Source: Novosphingobium barchaimii LL02
GTDB lineage: Bacteria > Pseudomonadota > Alphaproteobacteria > Sphingomonadales > Sphingomonadaceae
Reading direction: 5' to 3'
DNA length: 64,000 nucleotides
NCBI RefSeq assembly: GCF_001046635.1
Contig: NZ_KQ130454.1
Span: forward strand, 689,501 to 753,500
In this document: piece by piece, positions 45,838 to 54,078 of the stretch
How the letters are laid out: the number at the start of each line of letters is the position of its first letter
How positions within the stretch are numbered: the stretch's first letter is position 1
Notes under the pieces: generated by a model
What the model saw: only the letters and a program-made list of their open reading frames with translations
Database searches by the model: none
What the model was told of the DNA's origin: nothing
Position numbers and translations under genes: made by a program

Positions 45838-46664
45838 CCCTCCAGCACCGTCGAAAACAGCATCGCGATCACCACCACGGCAACGCCGTTGTAGGCCGCG
45901 CGCCCGGCGCCCAGCTGGCGGATCAGCGTGTAATAAAGCGGGAACGTCACCACCGAACCGAACAGGGCGAGATAGGCGGTGCCCAGCCAGTATCCGCCAT
46001 CGGTCGGCAGCACCGGGGGCCCGGCAATGGCAAAGGCCAGCGCGGCGTCGCACAGCGTGCCGTAGAGCATCGCCCATGCCAGCAGGCTTACCATCGGCAG
46101 GCGCTGGCCGACCTCGTTGGCCTGGATCACGTTCGATACCGAGGCGCACATCATCGCGATCAGGGCGAAGATCACGCCCAGCAGGACCTTGTCGCCCAGC
46201 GGCGCTTCATGCGCTTCGTGAAGCAGCAGCAGGGCGATGCCGGCGATGGCGACGGCGCTGCCAACGGCAAAGCGGGGCAGGATCGGCTGCTTGAGCATGA
46301 CCCGCGCCAGCACGGTGTTGGGCACCAGCAACAGCGCGATCATGACCGCGACGATGCCCGAGGTAAGGTACATCTCGGCGCGGTAGACGAAGTTGTAGTT
46401 GCCGCAGAACTGCGTCACGCCGACGAGGAAGGCCAGCCAGTGGCCCTCTCTCCCGATCCTGAGGTTGCGGCGCATCGCGGCGGCGACGATGAACATCGCC
46501 GGGGTCGCCAGGGCAAAGCGCCAGGTCACCGACCAACTGGCCGGAACATGGCCGATCTGGCCGGTAATCACCCACCAGGTCGACCCCCATATCAGCGCCA
46601 CGAGCAGGAACGGCAGCGCCACTGCCGGGCGCAGCATCGACTGCGCCGAAGCATCCACGCTCAT
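45747..46664 (-). CDS. DMT-superfamily transporter (EamA-like)
   Basis: Inner-membrane exporter or permease of 305 residues with about ten transmembrane helices in two EamA repeats; it starts with LPFLLVALIWGSTWWVITGQIG, the conserved first helix of the family, and a second repeat with LGVIFALIAMMCASVSNVIQANE. Substrates in this family range from amino acids to metabolites and cannot be told here. The ATG at 46664 overlaps the stop of the threonine-aldolase gene (ATGA), so an amino-acid export role is a fair guess. Its 3' end overlaps the convergent YeeZ-like gene. Confidence 0.88.
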   Translation of the reverse strand: MSVDASAQSMLRPAVALPFLLVALIWGSTWWVITGQIGHVPASWSVTWRFALATPAMFIVAAAMRRNLRIGREGHWLAFLVGVTQFCGNYNFVYRAEMYLTSGIVAVMIALLLVPNTVLARVMLKQPILPRFAVGSAVAIAGIALLLLHEAHEAPLGDKVLLGVIFALIAMMCASVSNVIQANEVGQRLPMVSLLAWAMLYGTLCDAALAFAIAGPPVLPTDGGYWLGTAYLALFGSVVTFPLYYTLIRQLGAGRAAYNGVAVVVIAMLFSTVLEGYRWSLLAGAGAVLATAGLVVALSARRPST

Positions 46665-47662
46665 AAGGATGCGATCGCTTTCGCCAGCGGGCCGACATGC
46701 TCGGCCCGTGCGTCCCACGAAGTCACCAGCCGCGCTGCATCGGCGCCCCAGTCGTAGAAAGCGAAGCCCGCGCCGCGCAGGGCTTCGCGCTCGGCGGCGG
46801 TGCAGGTCAGGAACACCTCGTTCGCCTCGACCGGATGGAGCAGGCGGCCCGGCGCGGCGGCGGCGATCTCGGCCGCGGCGGCGTTGGCGGCGCGCGCATT
46901 GTCTAGCCACAGGTCGTTTTCAAGCATGGCCAGGATCTGCGCGGCCATGAACCGGCCTTTGGACTGGAGGTGCCCGGCCCGCTTGCGGCGATAGCGGATC
47001 GCCCTTGCCGCCTCGACATCGAAGAAGACGATGGCCTCGGCGCTCATCCCGCCGTTCTTGACGAAGCCGAAGCTCAGCACGTCGACATCGCCCGCCGCCT
47101 CGGCCGGGGTGCAGCCCAGATGCGCCGCCGCATTCGCGAAGCGGGCGCCGTCCATGTGCAGACCGAGCCCGCGTGTTTTTGCGAAGGCGGCGATGGCGGC
47201 GACCTCGTCCGGGCGGTAGACGCAGCCATATTCGCTGGCCTGGGTGATCGAGATCGCGTGGGGCTGAACCTGATGGACGTCGTCGCGGATGATATCGACC
47301 ACCGCCGCCAGCGTCTGCGGCGTTACCTTGGCGCTGGCGCCGTCCGCCAGCAGCAGCTTGGCGCCGTGAAGAAAGAAGCCGGGCGCGCCGGCCTCGTCCA
47401 TCTCGATATGCGCCTCGCGGTGGCACACGGCGGCGCCATGCGGCTGCACCAGCGAGGCAAGCGCGAGGCAGTTGGCCGCCGTGCCGGTCGCGGTCCACAG
47501 CACCGCGCACTCGCGCCCGAACAGCGCGGAGAACGCCCCGTCCAGTCGGCGGCTCAGCGCGTCGTTATCGTAAGGCGCATCAGGGGCGTCGGCCGCCATC
47601 ATCGCCTTCCAGACGGCGGGATGCACGGCGGCGGCATTGTCGGAGGTGAACTGCATGGCCAT
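46661..47662 (-). CDS. Threonine aldolase-like beta-eliminating lyase
   Basis: PLP-dependent fold-type I enzyme of 333 residues that splits threonine or allo-threonine to glycine and acetaldehyde. Features: FTSDNAAAVHPAVWKAM, YDNDALSRRLDGAFSALFGRE, TGTAANCLAL in the cofactor loop, LHMDGARFANA with the Asp/Arg pair and SFGFVKNGGM with the Schiff-base lysine. These match low-specificity threonine aldolases; some relatives act on other beta-hydroxy amino acids. It is coupled by a 4-base overlap to the EamA transporter. Confidence 0.9.
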   Translation of the reverse strand: MAMQFTSDNAAAVHPAVWKAMMAADAPDAPYDNDALSRRLDGAFSALFGRECAVLWTATGTAANCLALASLVQPHGAAVCHREAHIEMDEAGAPGFFLHGAKLLLADGASAKVTPQTLAAVVDIIRDDVHQVQPHAISITQASEYGCVYRPDEVAAIAAFAKTRGLGLHMDGARFANAAAHLGCTPAEAAGDVDVLSFGFVKNGGMSAEAIVFFDVEAARAIRYRRKRAGHLQSKGRFMAAQILAMLENDLWLDNARAANAAAAEIAAAAPGRLLHPVEANEVFLTCTAAEREALRGAGFAFYDWGADAARLVTSWDARAEHVGPLAKAIASL

Positions 47663-47740
47663 ATGCCCTGTAAGGGCGCGCGGCCCGCGTCAAGCGCCCA
47701 TCAGACATCGCCCCATCGAACACGAAGAGGAGAACCACCC

Positions 47741-48031
47741 ATGGTCGGCGTCACCATCACCAAGCACGAAACCGGCTCCACCGGCGAATATCATGCCCAT
47801 GTGGCGGACAGCGACCAGATCGGCCGCCTGACATGGACGGCGCGCGGCGGCGTCCACTACGCCGAACACACGCTGGTGCCGCAGGAGATCGGCGGGCGCG
47901 GCGTGGCGGGAAGGCTGGTTGAGGCGATGGTCGCCGACGCACGGGAAAACGGGTTCAAGATCGGGCCGGTATGCAGCTACGTCGCCGTTGCCTTCCAGCG
48001 CCACCCGGAATGGGCGGACGTGAAGGGATAG
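47741..48031 (+). CDS. Small GCN5-related N-acetyltransferase (YjdJ/Gtn-type)
   Basis: 96-residue single-domain GNAT of the YjdJ family: GRLTWTARGGVHYAEHTLVP followed by the acetyl-CoA loop QEIGGRGVAGRLVEAMVADARENG, then VCSYVAVAFQRHPEW at the C-terminus. The substrate is unknown; members acetylate small amines or proteins. The ATG at 47741 follows AGAGGAGAACC. It is divergent from the threonine-aldolase gene and convergent with the flippase gene. Confidence 0.9.
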   Translation: MVGVTITKHETGSTGEYHAHVADSDQIGRLTWTARGGVHYAEHTLVPQEIGGRGVAGRLVEAMVADARENGFKIGPVCSYVAVAFQRHPEWADVKG

Positions 48032-48038
48032 GCGCGGC

Positions 48039-49394
48039 TTACTCCAGCGGTTCGTCCTCGACGCCGACGGTGATCTTGCCAGCCTCGACCTGGCGCAGGG
48101 TGCGCCAGGCCATCAGGCCCATCACAAGGTAGGAAACCGCCCCGGCAAGGGCCACGGCCCAGGCCGCGCCGCTGGGACCGATGGGGATGAACTGCCAAAG
48201 GCCCAAGCCCAGCGCGACCACAGCGATCAGCCGAGCCACCAGCGAGTGCCGCGCCTTGCCAGTCGAATGCAGCACCGGCTCGAACGCCACGCTGGCCAGG
48301 TCGAAGCTGGAGGCGATGGCCAGCGGCACCAGAATGCCTGCGCCGCTTTCGAAAGCCTCGCCGCCGATCATCGCCAGCAGCTGCTCGCCCGCGAGTACCG
48401 CGATGGCGACCACGGCAAGCCCGGCAACACCGGCGATCATCGTCGTCTGCACCGCCAGCTTGCGGAATTCCTCGGCCTTGGAGGCGACACGCACGCGTGC
48501 GACTTCGGCATAGACCGATCGGGTGAGCAGCGTGGAAAGCTTGCTCAGCGCCTGCGAAAGCTGCGAGGCAAGGCGGTAGAGACCGGCCGCGCGGGTGCCC
48601 ACCCAGCCGCCGACGATCAGCAGCGGACCATTCTTCATGGCCGCGTCGATCGAAGAGCCCCCGTAGGTAATGAGAAAGAAGCGCGCTACGCCCGGGTTCT
48701 CCGCCAGCGCCTGCCGCCATTTGCCCAAGTTGGAAAGGCGTACCGATTCAGGACTGAGCCTGCGCGCCATGTACCAGTAAAGTACAGCTTCGAGGATATC
48801 GACCGCAGCCCACGCCGCCAGGAACCGCCCGACCGAAGGCCCCGTCGCCCAGATAATCAGCGCGGCGACAAGCCGCCCACTGGGCACGATCGCCTCGACA
48901 TAGACCGCCATGTCGAACCGGTTGAGCGCGCGCACCACGCCGGTAGGCGCGGAAACCAGCGCCCACAGCGAGATGCAGCAATACCAGAAGGCGACGTCGA
49001 CGTACTTGGGATTGAGGTCCAGCACATGGGCGAAACCGAAGATCACGACCGCAGCGAAGATGCAGCCGATCACCGCGCCCACGGCATCGATCATGCCGCA
49101 CAGCATCGCCAGTCGGCCAAACTTGCCCCAGTCCTTGTTGTGGACATGCTCCGACCCGTAGCGAACCGCCACGCGCCAGCTCTGGAAGCCGGCTATCGAG
49201 GTTAGCGCCTGCGCGGTGCCGAAGATCAGCGCGAAGTGGCCGAAGTCCTTCAGGCCCAACGTACGGGTCTGGATGGCAAGGTAGGCCAGGCCGCAGATCG
49301 CGCCGAAGCCCTTTCCGCCAAGCAGCCAGGCGGTGTTCTGGAGTATCCGCCCTAACGGAGTGGCACTCTCCTGGCGGTCGCGTTTGGCGGGCAT
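48039..49394 (-). CDS. Polysaccharide/lipid flippase of the MATE/MOP superfamily (Wzx-like)
   Basis: Inner-membrane protein of about 451 residues with 12-14 predicted helices: ILQNTAWLLGGKGFGAICGLAYLAIQTRTLGLKDFGHF-type first helix pair, repeated FGTAQALTSIAGFQSWRVAVR-type segments, and a C-terminal acidic tail. This is the oligosaccharide-flippase architecture (RfbX/Wzx), moving lipid-linked glycans or lipids across the membrane. Start codons are uncertain: I use the ATG at 49394, with a TTG at 49430 in frame. It opens the cluster of nucleotidyl- and phosphotransferase genes to its right, which suggests a role in export of a lipid-linked product. Confidence 0.85.
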   Translation of the reverse strand: MPAKRDRQESATPLGRILQNTAWLLGGKGFGAICGLAYLAIQTRTLGLKDFGHFALIFGTAQALTSIAGFQSWRVAVRYGSEHVHNKDWGKFGRLAMLCGMIDAVGAVIGCIFAAVVIFGFAHVLDLNPKYVDVAFWYCCISLWALVSAPTGVVRALNRFDMAVYVEAIVPSGRLVAALIIWATGPSVGRFLAAWAAVDILEAVLYWYMARRLSPESVRLSNLGKWRQALAENPGVARFFLITYGGSSIDAAMKNGPLLIVGGWVGTRAAGLYRLASQLSQALSKLSTLLTRSVYAEVARVRVASKAEEFRKLAVQTTMIAGVAGLAVVAIAVLAGEQLLAMIGGEAFESGAGILVPLAIASSFDLASVAFEPVLHSTGKARHSLVARLIAVVALGLGLWQFIPIGPSGAAWAVALAGAVSYLVMGLMAWRTLRQVEAGKITVGVEDEPLE

Positions 49395-49558
49395 CGGGGT
49401 GCATTTGGACGAGGGGGCTGTCACTTGCAAGGGATCACTCGTAGTTGCGGGGAAGAAGGTTTTCGGGTCCGCCCCCGCCAGAGCTTTTCCTTTGGCGCCG
49501 CAATCGCTAGATGGCGCTGCTCCCCCCCTAATCGCCTTTGGGCAGACTGAACCTGAAC

Positions 49559-50317
49559 ATGATAGAACACGCCATCCTTCTCAGCGCCGGCCAGGGCTCG
49601 CGCCTTCTGCCGCTTACCGCAGAGCGTCCCAAGTGCCTGATCGACTTCTCGGGCCGCTCGCTGATTGCATGGCAGATCGAGATGCTGGCCCGCTGCGGCG
49701 TGAAGCGGATCGACGTGGTCACCGGGTTCATGACCGACATGCTGGAGGCGCATCTCGCCGCGATCCGCGATCCGCGCGTGGAAATCGCCATCCGTTTCAA
49801 CCCCTTCTACAAGGTGGCCGACAACCTCGGTTCCTGCTGGATCGTGCGTGAGGCGATGCGCGGCGACTTCCTGATCCTCAACGGCGACACGCTGGTGTCA
49901 GAGGATATCGTGCGCAAGGTGCTGGAAGGCTCGCTTGGTCCCGACGGCAAGCCCTGGCCAGTGACCGTCACTGTCGACGTCAAGGCGGACGGCTACGACA
50001 GCGACGACATGAAGGTCGAACGCACGCAGGAAGGGCGCCTCGTTCATATTGGCAAGACGCTGACCGCCGCGCAGTCGAACGCCGAATCGATCGGCTTCCT
50101 CGCCTTCCGGGGCGAAGGCGTCGAACTGTTCCGCGAAACGGTGCGCAAGGCCATGCGCACGCCTGAGGGCGTGCAGCACTGGTATCTCAAGGTGATCGAT
50201 TCGATCGCCCCCACCGGCAAGGTCGGCACCGTTTCGATCGAGGGGCTGGACTGGGCCGAGGTGGACTTCCTCAACGACATCGAAATCGCGACGAAGCTGA
50301 CCGATACCTGGGCCTGA
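49559..50317 (+). CDS. LicC-like sugar/alcohol-phosphate nucleotidyltransferase
   Basis: 252-residue nucleotidyltransferase of the GT-A-like NTP_transferase fold. It has the signature LSAGQGSRLLPLTAERPKCL, a LNGDTL metal-binding aspartate region, FNPFYKVADNLGSCWIVRE, which resembles the NN-Y-S segment of choline-phosphate cytidylyltransferases such as LicC, and a late WAEVDFLNDI segment. It probably activates a small phosphorylated alcohol or sugar as a CDP or NDP derivative. It is divergent from the flippase gene and convergent with the HIT gene. Confidence 0.8.
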   Translation: MIEHAILLSAGQGSRLLPLTAERPKCLIDFSGRSLIAWQIEMLARCGVKRIDVVTGFMTDMLEAHLAAIRDPRVEIAIRFNPFYKVADNLGSCWIVREAMRGDFLILNGDTLVSEDIVRKVLEGSLGPDGKPWPVTVTVDVKADGYDSDDMKVERTQEGRLVHIGKTLTAAQSNAESIGFLAFRGEGVELFRETVRKAMRTPEGVQHWYLKVIDSIAPTGKVGTVSIEGLDWAEVDFLNDIEIATKLTDTWA

Positions 50318-50325
50318 GGGCAGGC

Positions 50326-50757
50326 CTAACCTGAAAAATAGCCCTTGAGCCATGCCGTCAGCGCCTTGAGGGCCTCGCCCTCCAGCGCTACGGCATGGCC
50401 GAGGTCCGGCACCTTGGGCCAGCCGCAGTCGACGAATTCGCGGCCCTGCCACTCGCGCGCGCCTTCGTAGCGCGGGATGACGTGGAAATGGACCTGCGGG
50501 TCCGCCATCATCAACATCAGATAGTTGATCTTCGCATAGCCCACCGCCTTGCCCAGCGCAGCTTCGATTGCGGCGGTAGCGATCTTCAACTCCGCATGAG
50601 CCTCGCCCGGCAGGTCGCCGAAAGCGGTCGCATCGCTTTTTGCGGCCAGCACCAGAGAACCGAGCGTGGGCTGCGAGGGCCTTGCCAGCACGACCCAGTG
50701 ATCGAACTGTGCCACCAGAGTCGCGGGCCAGCCGAACTTTTCGATCGTCGCGTGCAT
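50326..50757 (-). CDS. HIT family hydrolase
   Basis: 143-residue histidine-triad protein. The catalytic HxHx-hydrophobic motif appears as VHFHVIPRYEGAREW; the N-terminal half has LVLAAKSDATAF and INYLMLMMADPQ. HIT proteins hydrolyse dinucleoside polyphosphates or nucleoside phosphoramidates; in a nucleotide-activation locus it could remove unwanted NDP-derivatives, which is inference. The start ATG at 50757 lies just after the stop of the CDP-alcohol transferase gene (50760), so the two are co-translated. Confidence 0.87.
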   Translation of the reverse strand: MHATIEKFGWPATLVAQFDHWVVLARPSQPTLGSLVLAAKSDATAFGDLPGEAHAELKIATAAIEAALGKAVGYAKINYLMLMMADPQVHFHVIPRYEGAREWQGREFVDCGWPKVPDLGHAVALEGEALKALTAWLKGYFSG

Positions 50758-50759
50758 GC

Positions 50760-51875
50760 TCAGCCTTCCGAAAGCCAGGAAGTGATCTTGCCGCCGCGCG
50801 CCCGCAAGGTCCAGGCCTGAACCAGCCGCACGGCGTGGATCAGGCACGAGCACGCCGTCCACCAGGCCACCGCGATCAGGCCGAGGTCAGGCCGCGAAAA
50901 GACCATGAAGGCGAACAGGATGACCATGTTCGGATTGCGCCGCGCGGTAATCAGGCGGAACCGGCTGTCGAAACGGGTCCACACGTGGATGTGCATCATG
51001 CCGTTCTGGCGCATGAAAGCGCCTTCGATCAGACGCTGGACAATATAGCCGCCCTGGATCGCGCCCTGCACCCACCAGAAGGTGACCGGATCATAGGCCA
51101 TGCCCCAGAACCCTAGTCCGGTCGCCCAGAACCACCACCAGAACGGCGGGTGGACAAGGTCCATGCCGTGGTCGAACACATTGCCCCAGGCCGAGGACGT
51201 GATCGTGCAGCGCGCCAGCTTGCCGTCCACGGTGTCCAGCACCATGAACACCAGACCCGTCGCCATGCCCGCCCAATAGTGGCCATAGGCGAACAGCACG
51301 GTGGCCACGACGCAGAACACTGCGCCCACGCTGGTCACCATGTTGGGGGTGATACCCAACTTCGCGCAGATGCGGGTCATGACCAGTGCCCATTCGGGCC
51401 AGAGGTACTTGGTGAGCACGTCGGTCACGCCCTTGTAGGCGCCGAAATAGCTGGCCCGCTCGATCGCACGTACCGTTTCGGGGACAAGCGGCATGAGGAA
51501 AGGCGTCTCGCGCTTTCTAAGCTGCTTGTTTTCTACTGTCGGGCCGTCCTCGTAGGCGATGACGTCCAGACCAGAGGTATCGGTGAGCGGCGTACCCTGC
51601 GCCATCGCCTGCGCGATTCGCGCGGCCTGCGCCCCGTCGGCTGCATGGGCGAGCGCCGGAACGCCCTTCAAAGTGAGCACCACGCCGGGCCGGCCGGTGA
51701 TGTTTCCAAACCACGCCGGGTCCCACGCATGTGCCGCGTTGGACAGGATTGCGGGGCCTGCGGGCACCTCGTCCAGCGAAACCAGCCCCGCCGCCCGCGC
51801 GATCCGCGCCACGCGCCGGGCCATCGTCAGACCCCAGAGCTTCACGAAATTCTCGCCGATCGTCACGACCGGCAT
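50760..51875 (-). CDS. CDP-alcohol phosphatidyltransferase with degenerate N-terminal nucleotidyltransferase-like domain
   Basis: 371-residue membrane enzyme. The C-terminal ~220 residues contain the complete CDP-alcohol phosphotransferase signature DG-xx-AR-x8-G-xxx-D-xxx-D (in VDGKLAR...GNVFDHGMD), flanked by several transmembrane helices, so it transfers a phosphoalcohol from a CDP-linked donor to an alcohol acceptor. The N-terminal ~150 residues resemble the rear part of the nucleotidyltransferase half of bifunctional IPCT-DIPPS-type enzymes but lack the GxGxR nucleotide loop; the linker SYFGAYKGVTDVLTKYLWPE resembles KPTDGWVSR-type linkers. I chose the ATG at 51875 (GGAAAAG upstream); 51896 is possible. 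It is followed by the HIT gene. Confidence 0.82.
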   Translation of the reverse strand: MPVVTIGENFVKLWGLTMARRVARIARAAGLVSLDEVPAGPAILSNAAHAWDPAWFGNITGRPGVVLTLKGVPALAHAADGAQAARIAQAMAQGTPLTDTSGLDVIAYEDGPTVENKQLRKRETPFLMPLVPETVRAIERASYFGAYKGVTDVLTKYLWPEWALVMTRICAKLGITPNMVTSVGAVFCVVATVLFAYGHYWAGMATGLVFMVLDTVDGKLARCTITSSAWGNVFDHGMDLVHPPFWWWFWATGLGFWGMAYDPVTFWWVQGAIQGGYIVQRLIEGAFMRQNGMMHIHVWTRFDSRFRLITARRNPNMVILFAFMVFSRPDLGLIAVAWWTACSCLIHAVRLVQAWTLRARGGKITSWLSEG

Positions 51876-52046
51876 TGCCTGCTTTTCCTGCACCATGGCC
51901 CCAGCCCGTAGTCGGTCGCACACAGGCTGGCAATTGCAGCGAGGCAAACGTGTCTGCACGGCAACAGCTGCCATCGAACTGTAACTTTAATGTGTCAGAG
52001 CATGTTTCTTGGTGATTTTGCGGACGGGCGTCACTAGATAGCGCCC

Positions 52047-53090
52047 GTGCACGGAAGCATTTACGAATTCGAGACGCTGCCGATCTTCGGTGAGCTTGGC
52101 CGCCACGGCGGCGCCCACACGGTCCGCCCGGCACGCCGTGGACGGGCGGTTCCGCTCGTCGGCATCGTGCGCAATCCGCGCAGCCACCGCAATAAGGGCA
52201 AGGCGCCCGAAATGGCGGATTGCTCCAACATCCTGACGCAAACGCCCAGCACCCGCGAGGAACTGCACTACACGCTGGCGGAATTCGCGCGGCGCGGCAT
52301 CGACTACCTCGTGGTCGACGGCGGCGACGGCACCGTGCGCGATGTGCTGTCCTGCGGCGCCGATATCTTCGGCGACGACTGGCCGACCTTCGTGGTCCTG
52401 CCCAAGGGCAAGACCAACGCGCTTGCCGTCGATCTGGGCCTGCCCAACCACTGGTCGCTGACGCAGGCGATGGCTGCGGCACACCGGGGTGAAACCTTGG
52501 CGCGCCGGCCGATGCGCCTCACCCCCGCCGATGGCAAGGGACGCGGTGTCCTTGGCTTCGTGCTGGGCACCGGCATTTTCGCGCTGGCGACCGAGGCCGG
52601 GCAGGAAGCCCACCGCCGCGGCGCCTTCAACAGTTTTGCCGTGGGACTATCCATTCTGGCCGCTATCGTCGGCGCCCTGTTCGGCCGCACTGGCAATGTC
52701 TGGCGCGCCTGCACCCCTACCCGTATCATCGACCGCCGCAGCGGCCGCCACCTGCCTTATGATGGGCGCGGCAACCCTGGTGAGCGCTTCCTGACTTTCG
52801 CCACCACGTTTGAGCGTTTCCCTCTGGGCGCCCGGCCGTTCGGGCGCAATCCCGGCGCCGGCCTGAAGCTGGCGGTGATGGACTCGCCGGTACGCTGGAT
52901 TGTCGCGCTGCTGCCCGCGCTCATGTTCGGCCTTCAGGGCAAGTTCCTGACCCGCAACGGCGCAAAGCGTTTCAGCGTGAACAATATCGACCTCGACATC
53001 GGCGGCACGTTCATCCTCGACGGCGAGGCTTTCCCCGCCGGCCGCTACGTGCTGGACGAAGGCCCGCAGATCAACTTCGTGGTGCCCTGA
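52047..53090 (+). CDS. Diacylglycerol/ceramide kinase-family lipid kinase
   Basis: 347-residue protein of the DAGK catalytic family. It has GIVRNPRSHRNK with the NPxS loop, VVDGGDGTVRDVLS with the GGDGT ATP loop, and LPKGKTNALAVDLGLP in place of the usual PxGTxNDFAR loop, plus a C-terminal ITNIDLDIGG-like NNIDLDIGGTFILDGE segment. The family phosphorylates diacylglycerol, ceramide or sphingosine. The KGKTN variant and the long insert with two short hydrophobic stretches (FAVGLSILAAIVGALFG and IVALLPALMFGLQG) are unlike DgkB/YegS and point to a lineage-specific substrate. Start is a GTG at 52047. The next gene follows by 37 bases. Confidence 0.8.
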   Translation: MHGSIYEFETLPIFGELGRHGGAHTVRPARRGRAVPLVGIVRNPRSHRNKGKAPEMADCSNILTQTPSTREELHYTLAEFARRGIDYLVVDGGDGTVRDVLSCGADIFGDDWPTFVVLPKGKTNALAVDLGLPNHWSLTQAMAAAHRGETLARRPMRLTPADGKGRGVLGFVLGTGIFALATEAGQEAHRRGAFNSFAVGLSILAAIVGALFGRTGNVWRACTPTRIIDRRSGRHLPYDGRGNPGERFLTFATTFERFPLGARPFGRNPGAGLKLAVMDSPVRWIVALLPALMFGLQGKFLTRNGAKRFSVNNIDLDIGGTFILDGEAFPAGRYVLDEGPQINFVVP

Positions 53091-53127
53091 CGCAGGCCCG
53101 GGCTTGCATTGACGGCAGGCCTGCACG

Positions 53128-54078
53128 ATGCACGCGCGAATGAGCGACGACCTCTACGGATCCGAAACCCTTGCAGACCGCACGGCGGCCGCGCTGGCGC
53201 GCGATGTGGTTGCGCCGGTGCGTGCCTTCGCCGAGCGGCTGGCGCGGGACGCCGGCGCGCTGGGCGTGCTGTTCTACGGCTCGAACCTGCGCACCGGATC
53301 GCTGGAAGGCGTGCTGGATTTCTACGTGCTGCTGCCCGGCCCGCAGGTCGAGCGGATCTGGCCGCGCGTCAGCTATCACGAATGGGTCCATGACGGCGTG
53401 CCCCTGCGCGCCAAAGTCGCCACCATGGCGATGGAAACCTTCCGCGCCGCCGCCGCCGGAGCGCGGCTCGACACCACGATCTGGGCCCGCTTCGTCCAGC
53501 CCAGCGGCCTTGCATGGCAGCAGGACGAGGGCGCCGGCGCCTTAGTTGCAGATGCCGTGGCGCAGGCGGCGCGCACCGCAGCGCGGCTCGCCGTGGCCCT
53601 CGGCCCCGAGGCGGGCACGCCAGAGGATTACTGGCGCGCCTTGTTCCGGGCCACCTATGCCGCCGAATTCCGCGTTGAAAAGGCAGGCCGCGAAGACTCG
53701 ATCCTTGCCGCCAACCGCGCTCATTTCGACGGGCTGTTGCCGCTGGCACTGAGCGCCCAGGCGATCCGCTTCGCCCGCTGCGCAAATGGCACGATCCGCC
53801 CCGAAATCACGGCGCGTGACCGTGCCCGGACCCTGGCCTGGTGGAAGCGCCGCCAACGGCTGGGCAAGCCCTACAACGTCATGCGCCTGCTCAAGGCCTC
53901 GACCACGTTCGAGGGCGCATCGCGTTATGCCGCCTGGAAGATCGAGCGTCACACCGGCGTCCCCGTCACGATCACTCCCTGGCGAGAGCGTCATCCGGTG
54001 CTGAGCGCACCGGGCGTGCTGTGGCAGGTCTGGCGCGGCCGCAAGGCGCTGGCGAATGCGGAAGGTAAGGCCCGATGA
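53128..54078 (+). CDS. Tam41/Mmp37-like nucleotidyltransferase (possible CDP-lipid synthase)
   Basis: 316-residue protein. From memory of yeast Tam41, the mitochondrial CDP-DAG synthase, the layout agrees: LGVLFYGSNLRTG...VLDFYVLLPG (GS and D of the nucleotidyltransferase site), then VPLRAKVATMAMETFR, TIWARFVQPSGL, and the C-terminal RATYAAEFRVEKAGREDS-x-AANRAHFDGLLPLAL, corresponding to ISYTGDFRM...KFDLFQELYSPLL. No hydrophobic segment is strong enough for a transmembrane helix. Its ATG end overlaps the next gene (ATGA). If the homology holds, it makes CDP-diacylglycerol or CDP-ceramide from the kinase product. In-frame ATGs at 53128 and 53140 are both possible starts. Confidence 0.6.
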   Translation: MHARMSDDLYGSETLADRTAAALARDVVAPVRAFAERLARDAGALGVLFYGSNLRTGSLEGVLDFYVLLPGPQVERIWPRVSYHEWVHDGVPLRAKVATMAMETFRAAAAGARLDTTIWARFVQPSGLAWQQDEGAGALVADAVAQAARTAARLAVALGPEAGTPEDYWRALFRATYAAEFRVEKAGREDSILAANRAHFDGLLPLALSAQAIRFARCANGTIRPEITARDRARTLAWWKRRQRLGKPYNVMRLLKASTTFEGASRYAAWKIERHTGVPVTITPWRERHPVLSAPGVLWQVWRGRKALANAEGKAR

